Notes: generated from the sequence alone by a model not told the origin. A stretch of 64,000 nucleotides of DNA from Duganella aquatilis (GCF_009674565.1 NZ_WKJL01000007.1:149691-213690), one strand, 5' to 3'. Shown: positions 17,171-27,109, counted from the stretch's first letter. Numbers and translations are program-made.

Positions 17171-18085
17171 ATGGAAAGCATCAGCGCGATCAACGTCTTT
17201 GTGCAGGTGGCGGAAACCCGCAGCCTGGTTGCCGCCGGCCGCCTGCTCGGCGTGTCGGCCTCCGCCATCGGCAAGCGGATCGGCGCGCTGGAAGCGGAAC
17301 TGGGCGCGCGCCTGTTCCACCGCAGCACGCGCAGCATTACCTTGACCTCCGAAGGCGCGCTCTTCCTTGAACGCAGCCGGCGCATCCTGGCGGAAATCGA
17401 AGCGGCGCAGAACGAACTGTCGCAAGCGCACCAAAGCCCGCGCGGGCGCCTGCGGGTCAGCCTGCCGCTGATCGCCGAACCGTTTCTGTCGGCGCTGGCA
17501 AAGTTCAAGCTGGCTTATCCCGAAGTCGATCTGGATCTGGATTTCAATGACCGCCAGGTTGACGTCATCGAGGAAGGATTCGACGCCGTCATCCGCAGCG
17601 GCGAGGCGCCGGACTCGCGCCTGACCGCCCGTTACCTGGGCGCTTACCACATGCTGCTGGTGGGTGCACCGGACTATTTCGAGCGGCGTGGCGTGCCACA
17701 GACCAGCGCCGATCTGGCGCAGCACGACTGCATCCAGTTCCGTTACCCGAACACCGGCAAGATGCAGATGTGGCCGCTACGTGCCGGGGAAATCGCGCCG
17801 GACTTCCAGTTGCGCCCGTCGGTGGTGTGCAACAACCTGGAAGCCCGCATCCACTTTGCGCTCGCCGGCGTGGGTATCGCCTACCTGCCTGATTTCGCCA
17901 TCGCCGCGCACCTGCGCGAAGGGCGGCTGATCCGCATCCTGCCGCAGTGTGCCGAAACGCCGGGACCATTCCACATCATGTGGCCTTCAGGCAAACACCT
18001 GGCGCCCAAGTTCCGCGTGTTTATCGATTTCCTGCACACGCATCTGTTTCCCGAGGCCGTTCAACCCAAGGCCCGGCGCAAATAA
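17171..18085 (+). CDS. LysR-family transcriptional regulator
   Basis: 304 residues from ATG 17171, giving M-E-S-I-S-A-I-N-V-F-V-Q-V, the usual N-terminus of the CrgA/DsdC-like LysR branch. The helix-turn-helix lies at about residues 18-40 (S-L-V-A-A-G-R-L-L-G-V-S-A-S-A-I-G-K-R-I). The remaining part is a periplasmic-binding-protein-like effector domain starting with R-G-R-L-R-V-S-L-P. An in-frame ATG 54 bases upstream is possible but adds non-family sequence. The end overlaps the convergent UvrA-like gene by 25 bases. Confidence 0.93.
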   Translation: MESISAINVFVQVAETRSLVAAGRLLGVSASAIGKRIGALEAELGARLFHRSTRSITLTSEGALFLERSRRILAEIEAAQNELSQAHQSPRGRLRVSLPLIAEPFLSALAKFKLAYPEVDLDLDFNDRQVDVIEEGFDAVIRSGEAPDSRLTARYLGAYHMLLVGAPDYFERRGVPQTSADLAQHDCIQFRYPNTGKMQMWPLRAGEIAPDFQLRPSVVCNNLEARIHFALAGVGIAYLPDFAIAAHLREGRLIRILPQCAETPGPFHIMWPSGKHLAPKFRVFIDFLHTHLFPEAVQPKARRK

Positions 18086-20562
18086 GGCGCGGTGCGGCTG
18101 GCCTTGTTCTTCGCCACGGCCGATGGCGTGCCGCTGGCGACGATCTGGCCGCCCTCCTCGCCGGCGCCGGGACCGACATCGAGCAGCCAGTCGCAATCTG
18201 CCAGCACCTGCACGTTATGCTCGACCACCACCACGCTGTTGCCGGCGTCGACCAGGCCGTGCAGCTGTTGCAGCAGCAGGTCGATGTCGGACGGATGCAG
18301 GCCGGTGGTCGGTTCGTCCAGCACGTACAGGGTGTCGCCGCGGCTGGCGCGCTGCAATTCGGTCGCCAGCTTGATGCGCTGCGCCTCGCCGCCGGACAGT
18401 TCGGTGGCCGGCTGCCCCAGCCGCAGATAGCCGAGGCCGACGGCACGCAACACATCGAGCGCGTGGCGCAACGGCGGCACATCTTCGAAAAACTCCCAGG
18501 CCGCGTCCACCGTCATGGCCAGCACTTCGGCGATGTTGTGATCGCGGTAGCGCACCGCCAGCGTTTGCGGGTTGTAGCGCGCGCCTTCACATTCCGGGCA
18601 CGGCGTGTACACGCTCGGCAGGAACAGCAACTCGACCATGACAAAGCCTTCGCCGGAACAGTGCGGACAGCGCCCCTTGGCGACGTTGAACGAAAAGCGC
18701 CCCGCATCGAAATGCTTGGCGCGCGCCGCCCTGGTCGCGGCAAACAGTTTGCGCACGTGGTCGAACAAACCGGTGTAGGTCGCCAGGTTGGAACGCGGCG
18801 TGCGGCCGATCGGCTTCTGGTCCACCTGCACCAGCCGCCGCAGCGATTCCATGCCGGCCACGATCTGGCCTTGCAGTTCGCCGGCGTCGGCGGAATCCAG
18901 CAAATCCTCGGTGGATTCGGCCGGCTCGGCGGCGACCGGCTGGCCCAGTTGTGCCTGCACCAGCTGAATCAAGGCCTGGCTGACCAGGCTGGACTTGCCC
19001 GAGCCGGACACGCCGCTGACGCCGGCCAGCACGCCCAGCGGAATATCGGCGTCCAGCCCTTGCAGATTATTGCGCACCACGCCGCGCAGCTTGAGCCAAG
19101 CCGACGGCGCGCGCGGCGCGCGGGCCGCCGCCTGCGCCTCGCCAAACAGATAGTGCGCGGTGCGCGACTCCTTCACCGCCTTGAGGCCTGCCGGCTTGCC
19201 GCTGTACAGCACCTGCCCGCCATGCTGGCCCGCCTTGGGGCCGACATCGACAATCCAGTCGGCATGCCGTATCACGTCCAGCGCATGCTCGACCACGAAC
19301 AGCGAATTGCCGGCCGCCTTCAGCCGGTCCAGCGCGCGCAGCAAGGCTTCGGTATCGGCCGGATGCAGGCCTGCCGACGGTTCGTCCAGCACATACACCA
19401 CGCCGAACAGACTGGAGCGCACCTGCGTCGCCAGCCGCAAACGCTGCAACTCCCCCGGCGACAAGGTCGGCGTGCCGCGCTCCAGGTTCAGATAGCCCAG
19501 TCCCAGATCCAGCATCACCTCCAGCCGCGCCAGCAGATCGGCGGCGATGCGCTGGGTGACCACGGCTTTCTCGGGATGACGCTTGCTCGCCTTGAGGATC
19601 GCATACGGCTGCAGCAACTGCGCCAACTGGCGCAGCGACAGCCGGCTGATCTCCGTAATATCGTGGCCGGCAAAAGTGATGGACAGCGCCTCCTTGCGCA
19701 GCCGCTTGCCCTCGCACAGCGGACACGCCATGCTGACCAGATATTGCGCCACCCGCTTTTTCATCAGCGCGCTCTCGGTGCCGGCGAAGGTTTGCAGCAC
19801 GTACTTGCGGGCGCCGGTGAAGGTGCCGTGATAGCTCGGCGTCTCCTTGCGCTTGAGCGCGCGCTTGGTTTCGGCCGGCGTCAGGCCGGCGTAGACCGGC
19901 ACCGTCGGCTGCTCGTCGGTGAACAGGATCCAGTCGCGGGTTTTCTTCGGCAAGTCGCGCCACGGCGTATCGACATCGTAGCCCAACGTGACCAGGATAT
20001 CGCGCAGGTTCTGGCCGTGCCAGGCGGTCGGCCAGGCGGCGACAGCGCGTTCGCGGATGGTCAGGCTGTCGTCCGGCACCATCGAGCGTTCGGTGGCTTC
20101 GTAGACGCGGCCCAGGCCATGGCATTGCGGACAGGCGCCCTGCGGCGTGTTGGGTGAAAACGATTCCGCATACAACAGCTCCTGCCCGGCCGGATAATCG
20201 CCGGCCCGTGAATACAGCATCCGCAGCGAATTCGACAAGGTGCTGACGCTGCCGACCGACGAGCGGGTGGTCGGCGTGCCGCGCTGCTGCTGCAAGGCCA
20301 CCGCCGGCGGCAGGCCATCCACCGCATCGACCTCCGGCACCGGCATCTGGTGAAACAACCGCCGCGCATACGGCGACACCGATTCCAGGTAACGCCGCTG
20401 CGCCTCCGCATACAGCGTGCCGAACGCCAGCGACGACTTGCCCGAGCCGGACACGCCGGTGAACACCACTAGCGCATTGCGCGGGATGTCAACATCCACG
20501 TTTTTCAGATTGTGTTCGCGCGCGCCGCGCACGCGGACGTAGCCGTCGAAGTCAGCAGCCAT
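18061..20562 (-). CDS. UvrA2-like excinuclease ATPase
   Basis: 833 residues with two ABC ATPase halves. The first Walker A is [10 protein letters not shown] (about 35-44), and the second [11 protein letters not shown] near 525. Signature motifs are L-S-P-G-E (degenerate, first half) and L-S-G-G-E-A-Q-R (second half). Zinc-finger pairs C-P-Q-C, C-P-L-C, C-P-H-C and C-P-E-C are visible. Canonical UvrA is about 940 residues; the shorter first half is typical of class II UvrA, which lacks the UvrB-binding insert. Such proteins are linked to tolerance of DNA-binding drugs. ATG 20562 begins M-A-A-D-F-D-G-Y-V; the frame stays open farther upstream, but that extension is not family-like. Confidence 0.88.
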   Translation of the reverse strand: MAADFDGYVRVRGAREHNLKNVDVDIPRNALVVFTGVSGSGKSSLAFGTLYAEAQRRYLESVSPYARRLFHQMPVPEVDAVDGLPPAVALQQQRGTPTTRSSVGSVSTLSNSLRMLYSRAGDYPAGQELLYAESFSPNTPQGACPQCHGLGRVYEATERSMVPDDSLTIRERAVAAWPTAWHGQNLRDILVTLGYDVDTPWRDLPKKTRDWILFTDEQPTVPVYAGLTPAETKRALKRKETPSYHGTFTGARKYVLQTFAGTESALMKKRVAQYLVSMACPLCEGKRLRKEALSITFAGHDITEISRLSLRQLAQLLQPYAILKASKRHPEKAVVTQRIAADLLARLEVMLDLGLGYLNLERGTPTLSPGELQRLRLATQVRSSLFGVVYVLDEPSAGLHPADTEALLRALDRLKAAGNSLFVVEHALDVIRHADWIVDVGPKAGQHGGQVLYSGKPAGLKAVKESRTAHYLFGEAQAAARAPRAPSAWLKLRGVVRNNLQGLDADIPLGVLAGVSGVSGSGKSSLVSQALIQLVQAQLGQPVAAEPAESTEDLLDSADAGELQGQIVAGMESLRRLVQVDQKPIGRTPRSNLATYTGLFDHVRKLFAATRAARAKHFDAGRFSFNVAKGRCPHCSGEGFVMVELLFLPSVYTPCPECEGARYNPQTLAVRYRDHNIAEVLAMTVDAAWEFFEDVPPLRHALDVLRAVGLGYLRLGQPATELSGGEAQRIKLATELQRASRGDTLYVLDEPTTGLHPSDIDLLLQQLHGLVDAGNSVVVVEHNVQVLADCDWLLDVGPGAGEEGGQIVASGTPSAVAKNKASRTAPYLRRALG

Positions 20563-20636
20563 GGGAAGCGATCCATAAAAAGGGCAATGGTAGCAGCATG
20601 CCCGATCGGCGTGCTCAGGTATGTACGCTGCCCCGC

Positions 20637-22376
20637 CTAGTGCTTCACGTCCGGCACGCAGGCGGTGATGAAGGCGTAGCAGACGCGTGCGTCTTCCGCC
20701 AGCACATCGAATTCCATCGGCTGCGCCTGCCAGCCCTGGAAGTCCGGGCCATCGCGGCGGGCGGCCGTGTCGTCGGGCAGCAGCATGCTCCAGTGGGTGA
20801 AGATGCGACGCCGGGCCGGCGCCTTCATCACCACGCGTACGCCGGTGTGCATGTGGTTGCTGCGAATGCGCTCGAAAGTTTCCAGCACCGCGTTGCGTTC
20901 GCCTTCCAGCATCTGCATGAAGCGGCCGTTTTCGTGCAGCAGGCAGCCGGTGATGCCGGCCTTCGCGTTGTTGACGCGAGTGCGGTGCAGCAGCTGGTCC
21001 AGCTGTTGCGGCGACAGCGGCGCCACCGCCTCGCTGACGTACAGCAGGAAATACAGGCCGGTAGCCTTGGACGGCTCCACCAGCGCGGTTTGCCGCTCCA
21101 CCGCCTCGACCATCTGGTCGGCCGGCATCGGGCGGTAAAAATAATAGCCCTGGATCAGGTCGCAGCCGTAGCCGCACAGTTCCAGCTGCTGAGCAGCGGT
21201 TTCAACGCCTTCCGCCACCAGCTTCAGGCCCAGCGCGCGGCCGAGGCCGACCACGGCCTCCACCACCGCGCGGCTCTCGCCGCTTTCGGCGATGTCCTGG
21301 ATGAAGGAACGGTCGATCTTCAGCACGTCCACCGGCAGCCGCGCCAGCTGCGCCAGCGACGAATAGCCGGTGCCGAAATCGTCCATCGCCATGCGCAGGC
21401 CCATGCCGGCCAGCCGGTCCAGCACGCGAAGCTTGGCGTCGATGTCGACCATCAGCATGCTCTCGGTGATTTCCAGCAGCAGGCGGTCCGGATCGGCGCC
21501 GGTGTCGCGCAGGATGTCCGCGAACACCTCGGCCAGCGCCGGATCGTCCAGCTGGCGAACCGAGACGTTGACCGACACATACGGCGCGGTCTCGCCCCAG
21601 CGCCGGTGCCAGTCGCGCTCGGCCAGGCAGGCCTGGCGGAACACCCAGGCGCCGATGGCGATCACCGAGCCGCTGGCCTCGGCGATGGGGATGAATTCAA
21701 CCGGCGAAATCTCGCCCTGCTGCGGAAACCAGCGCAGCAGCAGCTCGGCGCCGACAATGCGGCCGCTGCCGGCCTCCACGATAGGCTGGAAGCGCGGCGC
21801 CAGCTCCTCGCGTTCCAGCGCCAGCTGCAAGCCGTGCGCCAGGTCCATGCGATGCAAGGCGCGTTCGTGCATCTGCGGATTGAAGAATTGCCAGCCGTCG
21901 CCGCCGGTCTGGCGCGCCGCCTGCATCGCGGTTTTGGCGAAGCGCAGCAGCTCGTCGCTGGAATCGCCGGCGACCGCATCGCTGGTGGCCGCGATGCCGA
22001 TGCTGGCGGTCACTGTAATCGTAACCTCGCCGACTCCCACCGGCGTCCGCACGGCGCCCATGATGCGCTCGGCCAGCGCCGCCAGGTCGGTCGGCGCTGC
22101 CACCTGCTCGCACACGATGCCGAATTCATCCGCGCCCAGCCGCGCCACCAGCTCGCTGGCGCGCGCCAGATGCTGCAGCCGGTGGGCGATTTCGCGCAGC
22201 AGCGCATCGCCGCAGTCCTGGCCGTGCAAGTCGTTGATTGCCTGGAAAGCATCCAGATTGATCAGCACCAGCGCCACCTGGGCGCCGGCGCGCTGCGAGC
22301 GCTGTAGCGCGCCGCGCAGGCCTTCGCGGAATCCTGGGCGGTCCGCAACACCGGTCAAGGGATCGAAGGTACTCAT
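20637..22376 (-). CDS. GGDEF-EAL-BLUF blue-light cyclic-di-GMP protein
   Basis: 579 residues. GGDEF domain at about 1-165 starts D-P-L-T-G-V and has G-A-D-E-F where GGDEF is expected, so cyclase activity is doubtful. EAL domain at about 175-425 has E-L-L in place of E-A-L but keeps N in V-S-V-N-V-S, E in L-E-I-T-E-S, D-D-F-G-T-G-Y, K-I-D-R-S and A-E-G-V-E, so phosphodiesterase activity is likely. Residues 441-535 form a BLUF flavin photosensor with Tyr446, Asn469/470, Gln488, Trp529 and Met531 all in place. No membrane segment is seen. The frame continues 27 codons upstream to 22457 but without GGDEF sequence. Confidence 0.9.
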   Translation of the reverse strand: MSTFDPLTGVADRPGFREGLRGALQRSQRAGAQVALVLINLDAFQAINDLHGQDCGDALLREIAHRLQHLARASELVARLGADEFGIVCEQVAAPTDLAALAERIMGAVRTPVGVGEVTITVTASIGIAATSDAVAGDSSDELLRFAKTAMQAARQTGGDGWQFFNPQMHERALHRMDLAHGLQLALEREELAPRFQPIVEAGSGRIVGAELLLRWFPQQGEISPVEFIPIAEASGSVIAIGAWVFRQACLAERDWHRRWGETAPYVSVNVSVRQLDDPALAEVFADILRDTGADPDRLLLEITESMLMVDIDAKLRVLDRLAGMGLRMAMDDFGTGYSSLAQLARLPVDVLKIDRSFIQDIAESGESRAVVEAVVGLGRALGLKLVAEGVETAAQQLELCGYGCDLIQGYYFYRPMPADQMVEAVERQTALVEPSKATGLYFLLYVSEAVAPLSPQQLDQLLHRTRVNNAKAGITGCLLHENGRFMQMLEGERNAVLETFERIRSNHMHTGVRVVMKAPARRRIFTHWSMLLPDDTAARRDGPDFQGWQAQPMEFDVLAEDARVCYAFITACVPDVKH

Positions 22377-22469
22377 TTGATATTCTGGCAAGGCTTTTGT
22401 AGTCAAGTGGGCCACAGTATAAAGGTTAGGCAAATGTGATGCTTTTACGCATGTCAAACAGCGCGTACC

Positions 22470-24644
22470 TTATTCGGCGGCATCGGTCACACAGCGGAAG
22501 CCCAGCGTGGCGGCGCGGTCGCGGCCCGGCGCCATCAGCAGCAGCTTGCCGTGCTGGTCGTTGCGCTGCGCCTGCGGGAAGTACCAGATCGAGCCTTGCG
22601 GACGGTAGGAACTGCCGCCGCGCAGGATGGCGAAACGGGTGTGTTCGTCGCTGTATTCGTCGGTCCATTGCCACACGTTGCCGACCAGATCCTGCACGCC
22701 GAACGGGCTGGCGCCCTGCGGATGGGCGTCCACGTCGTCCGGCGTCACCACCAGGCGGCCGCTGGCCGGCTTCGGCACGGCGTCGGCGCGCCAGTCGTTA
22801 CCCCATGGGTAGGTGCGGCCGTCGCCGCCGCTGGCGGCGTATTGCCACTCCCATTCATGCGGCAGGCGCTTGCCGGCCCAGGCGGCATAAGCGCGCGCGT
22901 CCTCCAGGCTGACCCAGGTGACCGGCTTGTTGCCCCAGCCGGCGGGATAACTGCCGTTCTTCCAGTGCTTGAGGAAGTTGGCGTCATCGGCCGGCCGGTA
23001 GCCGCTGGCGTCGATGAATGCCTTGAACTGCGCGTTGCTAACCGGGTAGCGGTCGATGAAGAAGCGCTGCATCTGCATGCTGCGCTGGTGGAAGCGGCGC
23101 GCGCCGTCTTCCCACGGATAGGCGACATCGACGCCGATGCTATTGCCGCCTTCGATGGCCAGGCCGCGCACGGTGAAGTCGAACGGGCCGGCGGGAATTT
23201 CCACCATGCCGGCCGGCGCCGCGCTGGCTGGCATGGTGGCCGCTACCGGCGTTTGAGTCTGCGGCAGCGGCGTCGATTCCGCCGCGAAGTCGCGCAGCGG
23301 GCGGGCGGTCATGTTGCGCATGGTGTCCAGGTTTGCCTGCGGCGGCGCGGCGACGGTCATCAGCACGGCGCCGAAGCCGCGCGCTTCGATCGGGAACGAC
23401 AGCAGCACACCCTCTTTGTCGCGCGTGGCTTGCAGTTCAACGCCGTGATAGGCGTCGAAGTAGCGCGCGCCGGCGCGGTACGGCACCCGCAGCTGCACGC
23501 CGTTGCTGTCGTACTCGTTGCGGTTGACGATGGTCCACAGCGTGCCCTCCGCCAGCGGCCAGCGGCTAGCGAACACGCCGTACTGGCGCATCGGATAATG
23601 CGGCTGCCATTCCGGGCTGACCAGGAAGCGCGCATACATGCGCTCCAGCGTCGCCACGCGGCGGGTGGCCTCGCCGTCACGCGGCGTGATGCCGTTCCAG
23701 ATGCCCCAGATGTTTTCCCAGCTTTCCCAGCCGACGCCGTTGAAGAAAGCGAATTGCAAGTCGTCGGTCTTGCTGCGGTTCCAGCGGTCCGAGATGTTGA
23801 CCATGTGGCGCGGTTCCAGCCACTTGTAGCGGTCCACCGTCGGCGCGAACGGGAAAGTGTACTGGCCCCAGGTCATCAGGTTCCAGGCCAGCGCCTCGTC
23901 GGACGGCAGGCCTTCGGGCTGGAACACCAGCGGATGCTTGATCTTGTCGGCGGCCTGGGTGAAGGCCAGCGGCACGCCGTCCTGGGTGTCGCCGTTGACG
24001 CCGTCCGCGCCGATGTCGGCCATCAGCGCGGCCAGTTCGTCGGGCCAGGAACGGCCGATGGCGCGCGTGCCCTGGTCCCACAACATCATCGGGAACATCA
24101 CCTTGACGCCACGCCGGTGGAAATCGGCGACCATTTTCTTCACGGCCGGAATGCCGCCCGGCAGCGAGCGCACCATGTCGACGGTGTTGCGGTCGTCCAG
24201 GCCGATATTCGGATAGGTCGGCCACACCAGCACCGCGTCGATGCCGCCGAAGCGCTTGACCAGGTCGTCCAGATAGCGGTCCACCGTGTACTGGCGCGTG
24301 GCCGGATCGTAGAAGTAGCGGTCCTCGACCATCATCTGCGCCTGCATGAAGCTGGACTGGGTCCATGCCACCGACGGCTGCGCGTAGCGCTGACCATCGT
24401 AGCCGACGCGGATGCGGCGCTCGTCGCGCCAATGGCGCAGGTCTTGCAGCCAGTCGTCGTGGTCGGCCTCGGTGCAGGGATTCCACACGCCTTCCCAAGG
24501 CTGGCTCATGGTCAGGCACGCCGGCGCCGGAATCGCCAGCTGGGTCCAGGAGCCGTGCGGCACGTAGCGCGTGTCCTGCGCCTGCGCCGGCAGCGCGCAA
24601 GCCGTCAGCAACAGCGCCCACAATTTCATAGATTGCAACTTCAT
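22470..24644 (-). CDS. Exported glycosidase-like protein with C-terminal SUMF1/FGE-like domain
   Basis: 724 residues with a cleavable signal peptide (about 1-23, ending A-Q-A). Residues about 30-440 look like a TIM-barrel glycosidase-like domain with acidic candidates in D-A-V-L-V-W-P-T-Y-P, G-D-T-Q-D-G and F-Q-P-E-G. After a Pro/Thr/Ala linker, residues about 495-720 are a SUMF1 (formylglycine-generating-enzyme) fold: G-P-F-D-F, Y-P-V-S-N-A-Q-F, P-V-T-W-V-S, R-L-P-H-E-W-E-W-Q-Y-A, G-N-V-W-Q-W, G-F-R-C. The active-site Cys pair after R-G-G-S-S-Y is absent, so sulfatase activation is unlikely; a binding role is more plausible. ATG 24644 fits the signal peptide. Confidence 0.75.
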   Translation of the reverse strand: MKLQSMKLWALLLTACALPAQAQDTRYVPHGSWTQLAIPAPACLTMSQPWEGVWNPCTEADHDDWLQDLRHWRDERRIRVGYDGQRYAQPSVAWTQSSFMQAQMMVEDRYFYDPATRQYTVDRYLDDLVKRFGGIDAVLVWPTYPNIGLDDRNTVDMVRSLPGGIPAVKKMVADFHRRGVKVMFPMMLWDQGTRAIGRSWPDELAALMADIGADGVNGDTQDGVPLAFTQAADKIKHPLVFQPEGLPSDEALAWNLMTWGQYTFPFAPTVDRYKWLEPRHMVNISDRWNRSKTDDLQFAFFNGVGWESWENIWGIWNGITPRDGEATRRVATLERMYARFLVSPEWQPHYPMRQYGVFASRWPLAEGTLWTIVNRNEYDSNGVQLRVPYRAGARYFDAYHGVELQATRDKEGVLLSFPIEARGFGAVLMTVAAPPQANLDTMRNMTARPLRDFAAESTPLPQTQTPVAATMPASAAPAGMVEIPAGPFDFTVRGLAIEGGNSIGVDVAYPWEDGARRFHQRSMQMQRFFIDRYPVSNAQFKAFIDASGYRPADDANFLKHWKNGSYPAGWGNKPVTWVSLEDARAYAAWAGKRLPHEWEWQYAASGGDGRTYPWGNDWRADAVPKPASGRLVVTPDDVDAHPQGASPFGVQDLVGNVWQWTDEYSDEHTRFAILRGGSSYRPQGSIWYFPQAQRNDQHGKLLLMAPGRDRAATLGFRCVTDAAE

Positions 24645-24739
24645 GCGGCGGTCTTCCCTGGAACTCGTAAATTTTTTCAATTTAACCCATCCGGCCGGAT
24701 TACACTAGGCAGGTTTGCCATCTCATCCATAAGGATTTC

Positions 24740-26677
24740 ATGAAAGCCCGTCTGACCGCCCTCGCCCTGTCGCTGCTGATCGGTGGCGTATGCCAGCAAC
24801 AAGTCCTCGCCGCCGATGCGCCGAAATACAGCCTGCGCGAGCACTACACCAAATACGAATTCAACATTCCCATGCGCGACGGCGTCAAGCTGTTCACCGT
24901 GGTGTATGTGCCCAAGGACAGCAGCAAGAGCTATCCCTTCCTGATGCAGCGCACGCCGTACAGCGCGGGCGTGCAGTCGGGCGGCGAGTTGCATTACGGC
25001 GTGGATTTCTACCCCGAGCACATCGGCCCGTCGCAGGAGTTTGAGGACAGCGGCTACATCTTCGTCAAGCAGGACGTGCGCGGCCGCTATATGTCCGAAG
25101 GCAAGTGGCAGGAAATGACGCCGCACGTCAACGCCCAGCGCGCCAAGGGCCAGGGCAACGAGAGCGAGGACATGCACGACACCGTGGACTGGCTGCTGAA
25201 GAACGTCGCCAACAACAACGGCAAGGTCGGCATCCTGGGCATTTCGTATCCGGGCTTCTACACCTCGGCCAGCATCATCGATTCGCATCCGGCGATCAAG
25301 GCCGCCTCGCCGCAGGCGCCGGTGACCGATCTGTTCATGAACGACGACTCCTATCATGGCGGCGCCTTCATGCTGGCGGCGAACTTCGACTTTTACTCGG
25401 CCTTCGTGGAAGCGGAAAATCCGACGCCGCTGCCGAAGACCTGGGACCGCTTTGACTACGGCACCGCCGACGGCTACGAGTTCTTCCTCAAGCACCTGAC
25501 GATGTCGAACATCCTCGGCACGATGACGCCGAAACAGCAGGCGCTGCTGCGTCCAACCATCGAGCACAGCACCTACGACGAGTTCTGGAAAACCCGCAAC
25601 ATCGCGGCCAACCTCAAGAACATCAAGGCCGCCGTGCTGACGGTGGGCGGCTGGTACGACGCGGAAGACCTGCAAGGTCCGCTGACCACTTACGCCAGCA
25701 TCAAGAAAAACAATCCCGGCACCTACAGTGGCCTGGTGATTGGTCCGTGGGTACACGGCGGCTGGGCGCGCGGCGAAGGCAAGCGCCTGGGCTACGTCAA
25801 CTTCGACAGCAAGACCGGCGAATACTTCCGCAGCCAGATCCAGTTCCCGTTCTTCGAACAGCACCTGAAGGATGCGAAGAACAAGAACAGCGCCGAAGTC
25901 TACGCGTTTGAAACCGGCAGCAACGTCTGGCGCAACTACGCCGTGTGGCCGCCGAAACAGGCGCAGGCGCGCACGCTGTACCTGGGCGAGAACGGCACGC
26001 TGAGCTGGAAGCAGCCGGCCGCCGGCGCCGCCTTCGACGAATACGTGGCCGATCCGCGCAAGCCGGTGCCGTTCACCGCCTACCCGGCCAACGGCGCGCC
26101 GAAGGAATACATGGTCGGCGACCAGCGCTTCGCCTCCACCCGTCCGGACGTGCTGACCTACCGCAGCGAACCGCTGGACGAGGACGTGACCTTCGCCGGT
26201 CCCGTCAAGCCCAAGCTGTTCGTCTCCACCACCGGCACCGACGCCGACTGGGTGGTCAAGCTGATCGACGTCTACCCGCCGGAATACCCGGCCGGCGGCG
26301 ACGACGAACGTCCGCGCGGCGGCGGCGACGTCGCCAAGCCGCAGGTGACCATGGCCGGCTTCCAGCAACTGGTGCGCGGCGATCCGCTGCGCGGCAAGTT
26401 CCGCAACGGCTTCGACAATCCGCAGCCGTTCACGCCCGGCAAGGTGGAGACGGTCAGCTACAGCATGAGCGACATCAACCACACCTTCCGTCGTGGCCAC
26501 CGCATCATGGTGCAGATCCAGAGCTCGTGGTTCCCGCTGGTGGACCTGAATCCGCAGACCTTCGTCGACATCCCGAAGGCCAAGCCGGAAGACTTCCAGA
26601 AGGCCACCCAGCGCGTCTACCACGCGCCGGCGATGTATTCGGGAATTGAGGTGCAGGTACTGCCGGCAAAACCATAA
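24740..26677 (+). CDS. CocE/NonD-family hydrolase (X-Pro dipeptidyl-peptidase-like)
   Basis: 645 residues with a signal peptide (1-25, A-A-D), so exported. The alpha/beta-hydrolase part carries the nucleophile Ser169 in G-I-S-Y-P-G, upstream R-T-P-Y and Q-D-V-R-G-R (family motifs), and the acid/His parts in W-Y-D and G-P-W-V-H-G. The C-terminal third is the jelly-roll domain ending H-R-I-M-V-Q-I-Q-S-S-W-F-P. Relatives hydrolyse acylated esters, glutaryl-cephalosporins or X-Pro peptides; the substrate cannot be read here. AAGGA precedes the ATG. Confidence 0.9.
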   Translation: MKARLTALALSLLIGGVCQQQVLAADAPKYSLREHYTKYEFNIPMRDGVKLFTVVYVPKDSSKSYPFLMQRTPYSAGVQSGGELHYGVDFYPEHIGPSQEFEDSGYIFVKQDVRGRYMSEGKWQEMTPHVNAQRAKGQGNESEDMHDTVDWLLKNVANNNGKVGILGISYPGFYTSASIIDSHPAIKAASPQAPVTDLFMNDDSYHGGAFMLAANFDFYSAFVEAENPTPLPKTWDRFDYGTADGYEFFLKHLTMSNILGTMTPKQQALLRPTIEHSTYDEFWKTRNIAANLKNIKAAVLTVGGWYDAEDLQGPLTTYASIKKNNPGTYSGLVIGPWVHGGWARGEGKRLGYVNFDSKTGEYFRSQIQFPFFEQHLKDAKNKNSAEVYAFETGSNVWRNYAVWPPKQAQARTLYLGENGTLSWKQPAAGAAFDEYVADPRKPVPFTAYPANGAPKEYMVGDQRFASTRPDVLTYRSEPLDEDVTFAGPVKPKLFVSTTGTDADWVVKLIDVYPPEYPAGGDDERPRGGGDVAKPQVTMAGFQQLVRGDPLRGKFRNGFDNPQPFTPGKVETVSYSMSDINHTFRRGHRIMVQIQSSWFPLVDLNPQTFVDIPKAKPEDFQKATQRVYHAPAMYSGIEVQVLPAKP

Positions 26678-26759
26678 ATCTCCGCTGCGGCGGCGCTGGC
26701 GAATTTCGTTGATCCGGTTGGCGAATTTCGCAATTGCACCGCCGCAGCCCTGCTCGCAG

Positions 26760-27100
26760 AATGGCCTGGCGGTACATAAAAATTCGCGCTTTGTCGTCTA
26801 CGACGATGAACTCAAAAACGATTGGCAGAACTGGAGCTGGGCCAAGGTCGACGTGTCGGCGCCGGTTGGCGCCATCAAGCCGCTCAAGGTCCAGGGCAAA
26901 GCCTGTCGGTCAAGATACTGGCCGACGGCAAGGCCATCGAATCGAATTATGTGATCCAGCCGAAAGCCAAAAACTGGGCCGTGGTGGTAGTGCCGCTGAA
27001 GGAACCGGCCGCCGACAATAAAACCATCGACGGCCTGTGGGTGCAAGGAGCTGCGGCCAGCTACAAGCCGTACTACATCACCCACATCCAGTTCGAGTGA
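26760..27100 (+). pseudogene. Frameshifted carbohydrate-binding-like domain remnant
   Basis: Two overlapping frames together make one domain. The first (to about 26905) reads V-Y-D-D-E-L-K-N-D-W-Q-N-W-S-W-A-K-V-D. The second (from about 26907) reads S-L-S-V-K-I-L-A-D-G-K, then L-W-V-Q-G and Y-Y-I-T-H-I-Q-F-E, ending with TGA 27098-27100. A one-base deletion in the run near 26900-26910 would explain the switch. The joined sequence resembles the about 110-residue domain found at the ends of secreted polysaccharide-degrading enzymes (family recognition from the Y-D-D-x-W-Q-x-W-S-W-A pattern). No start codon or signal peptide is seen. It follows the CocE gene directly and could be a residue of a larger lost enzyme. 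Confidence 0.55.
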
Positions 27101-27109
27101 TTCGAGCGA

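Noticed and set aside
17947..20157. Plus-strand open frame of 736 codons opposite the UvrA-like gene
   Set aside because: It has shadow composition without motifs, and the opposite strand has a complete UvrA2.
20563..21177. N-terminal extension of the UvrA-like frame by about 200 residues
   Set aside because: The family start M-A-A-D-F-D-G-Y-V lies at 20562, and the extension is antisense-frame sequence of the GGDEF-EAL-BLUF gene in low-complexity Arg/Gly/Ala style.
22551..24743. Plus-strand open frame of 730 codons opposite the SUMF1-fusion gene
   Set aside because: No domain is visible, and the reverse strand shows a signal peptide and conserved SUMF1 motifs.
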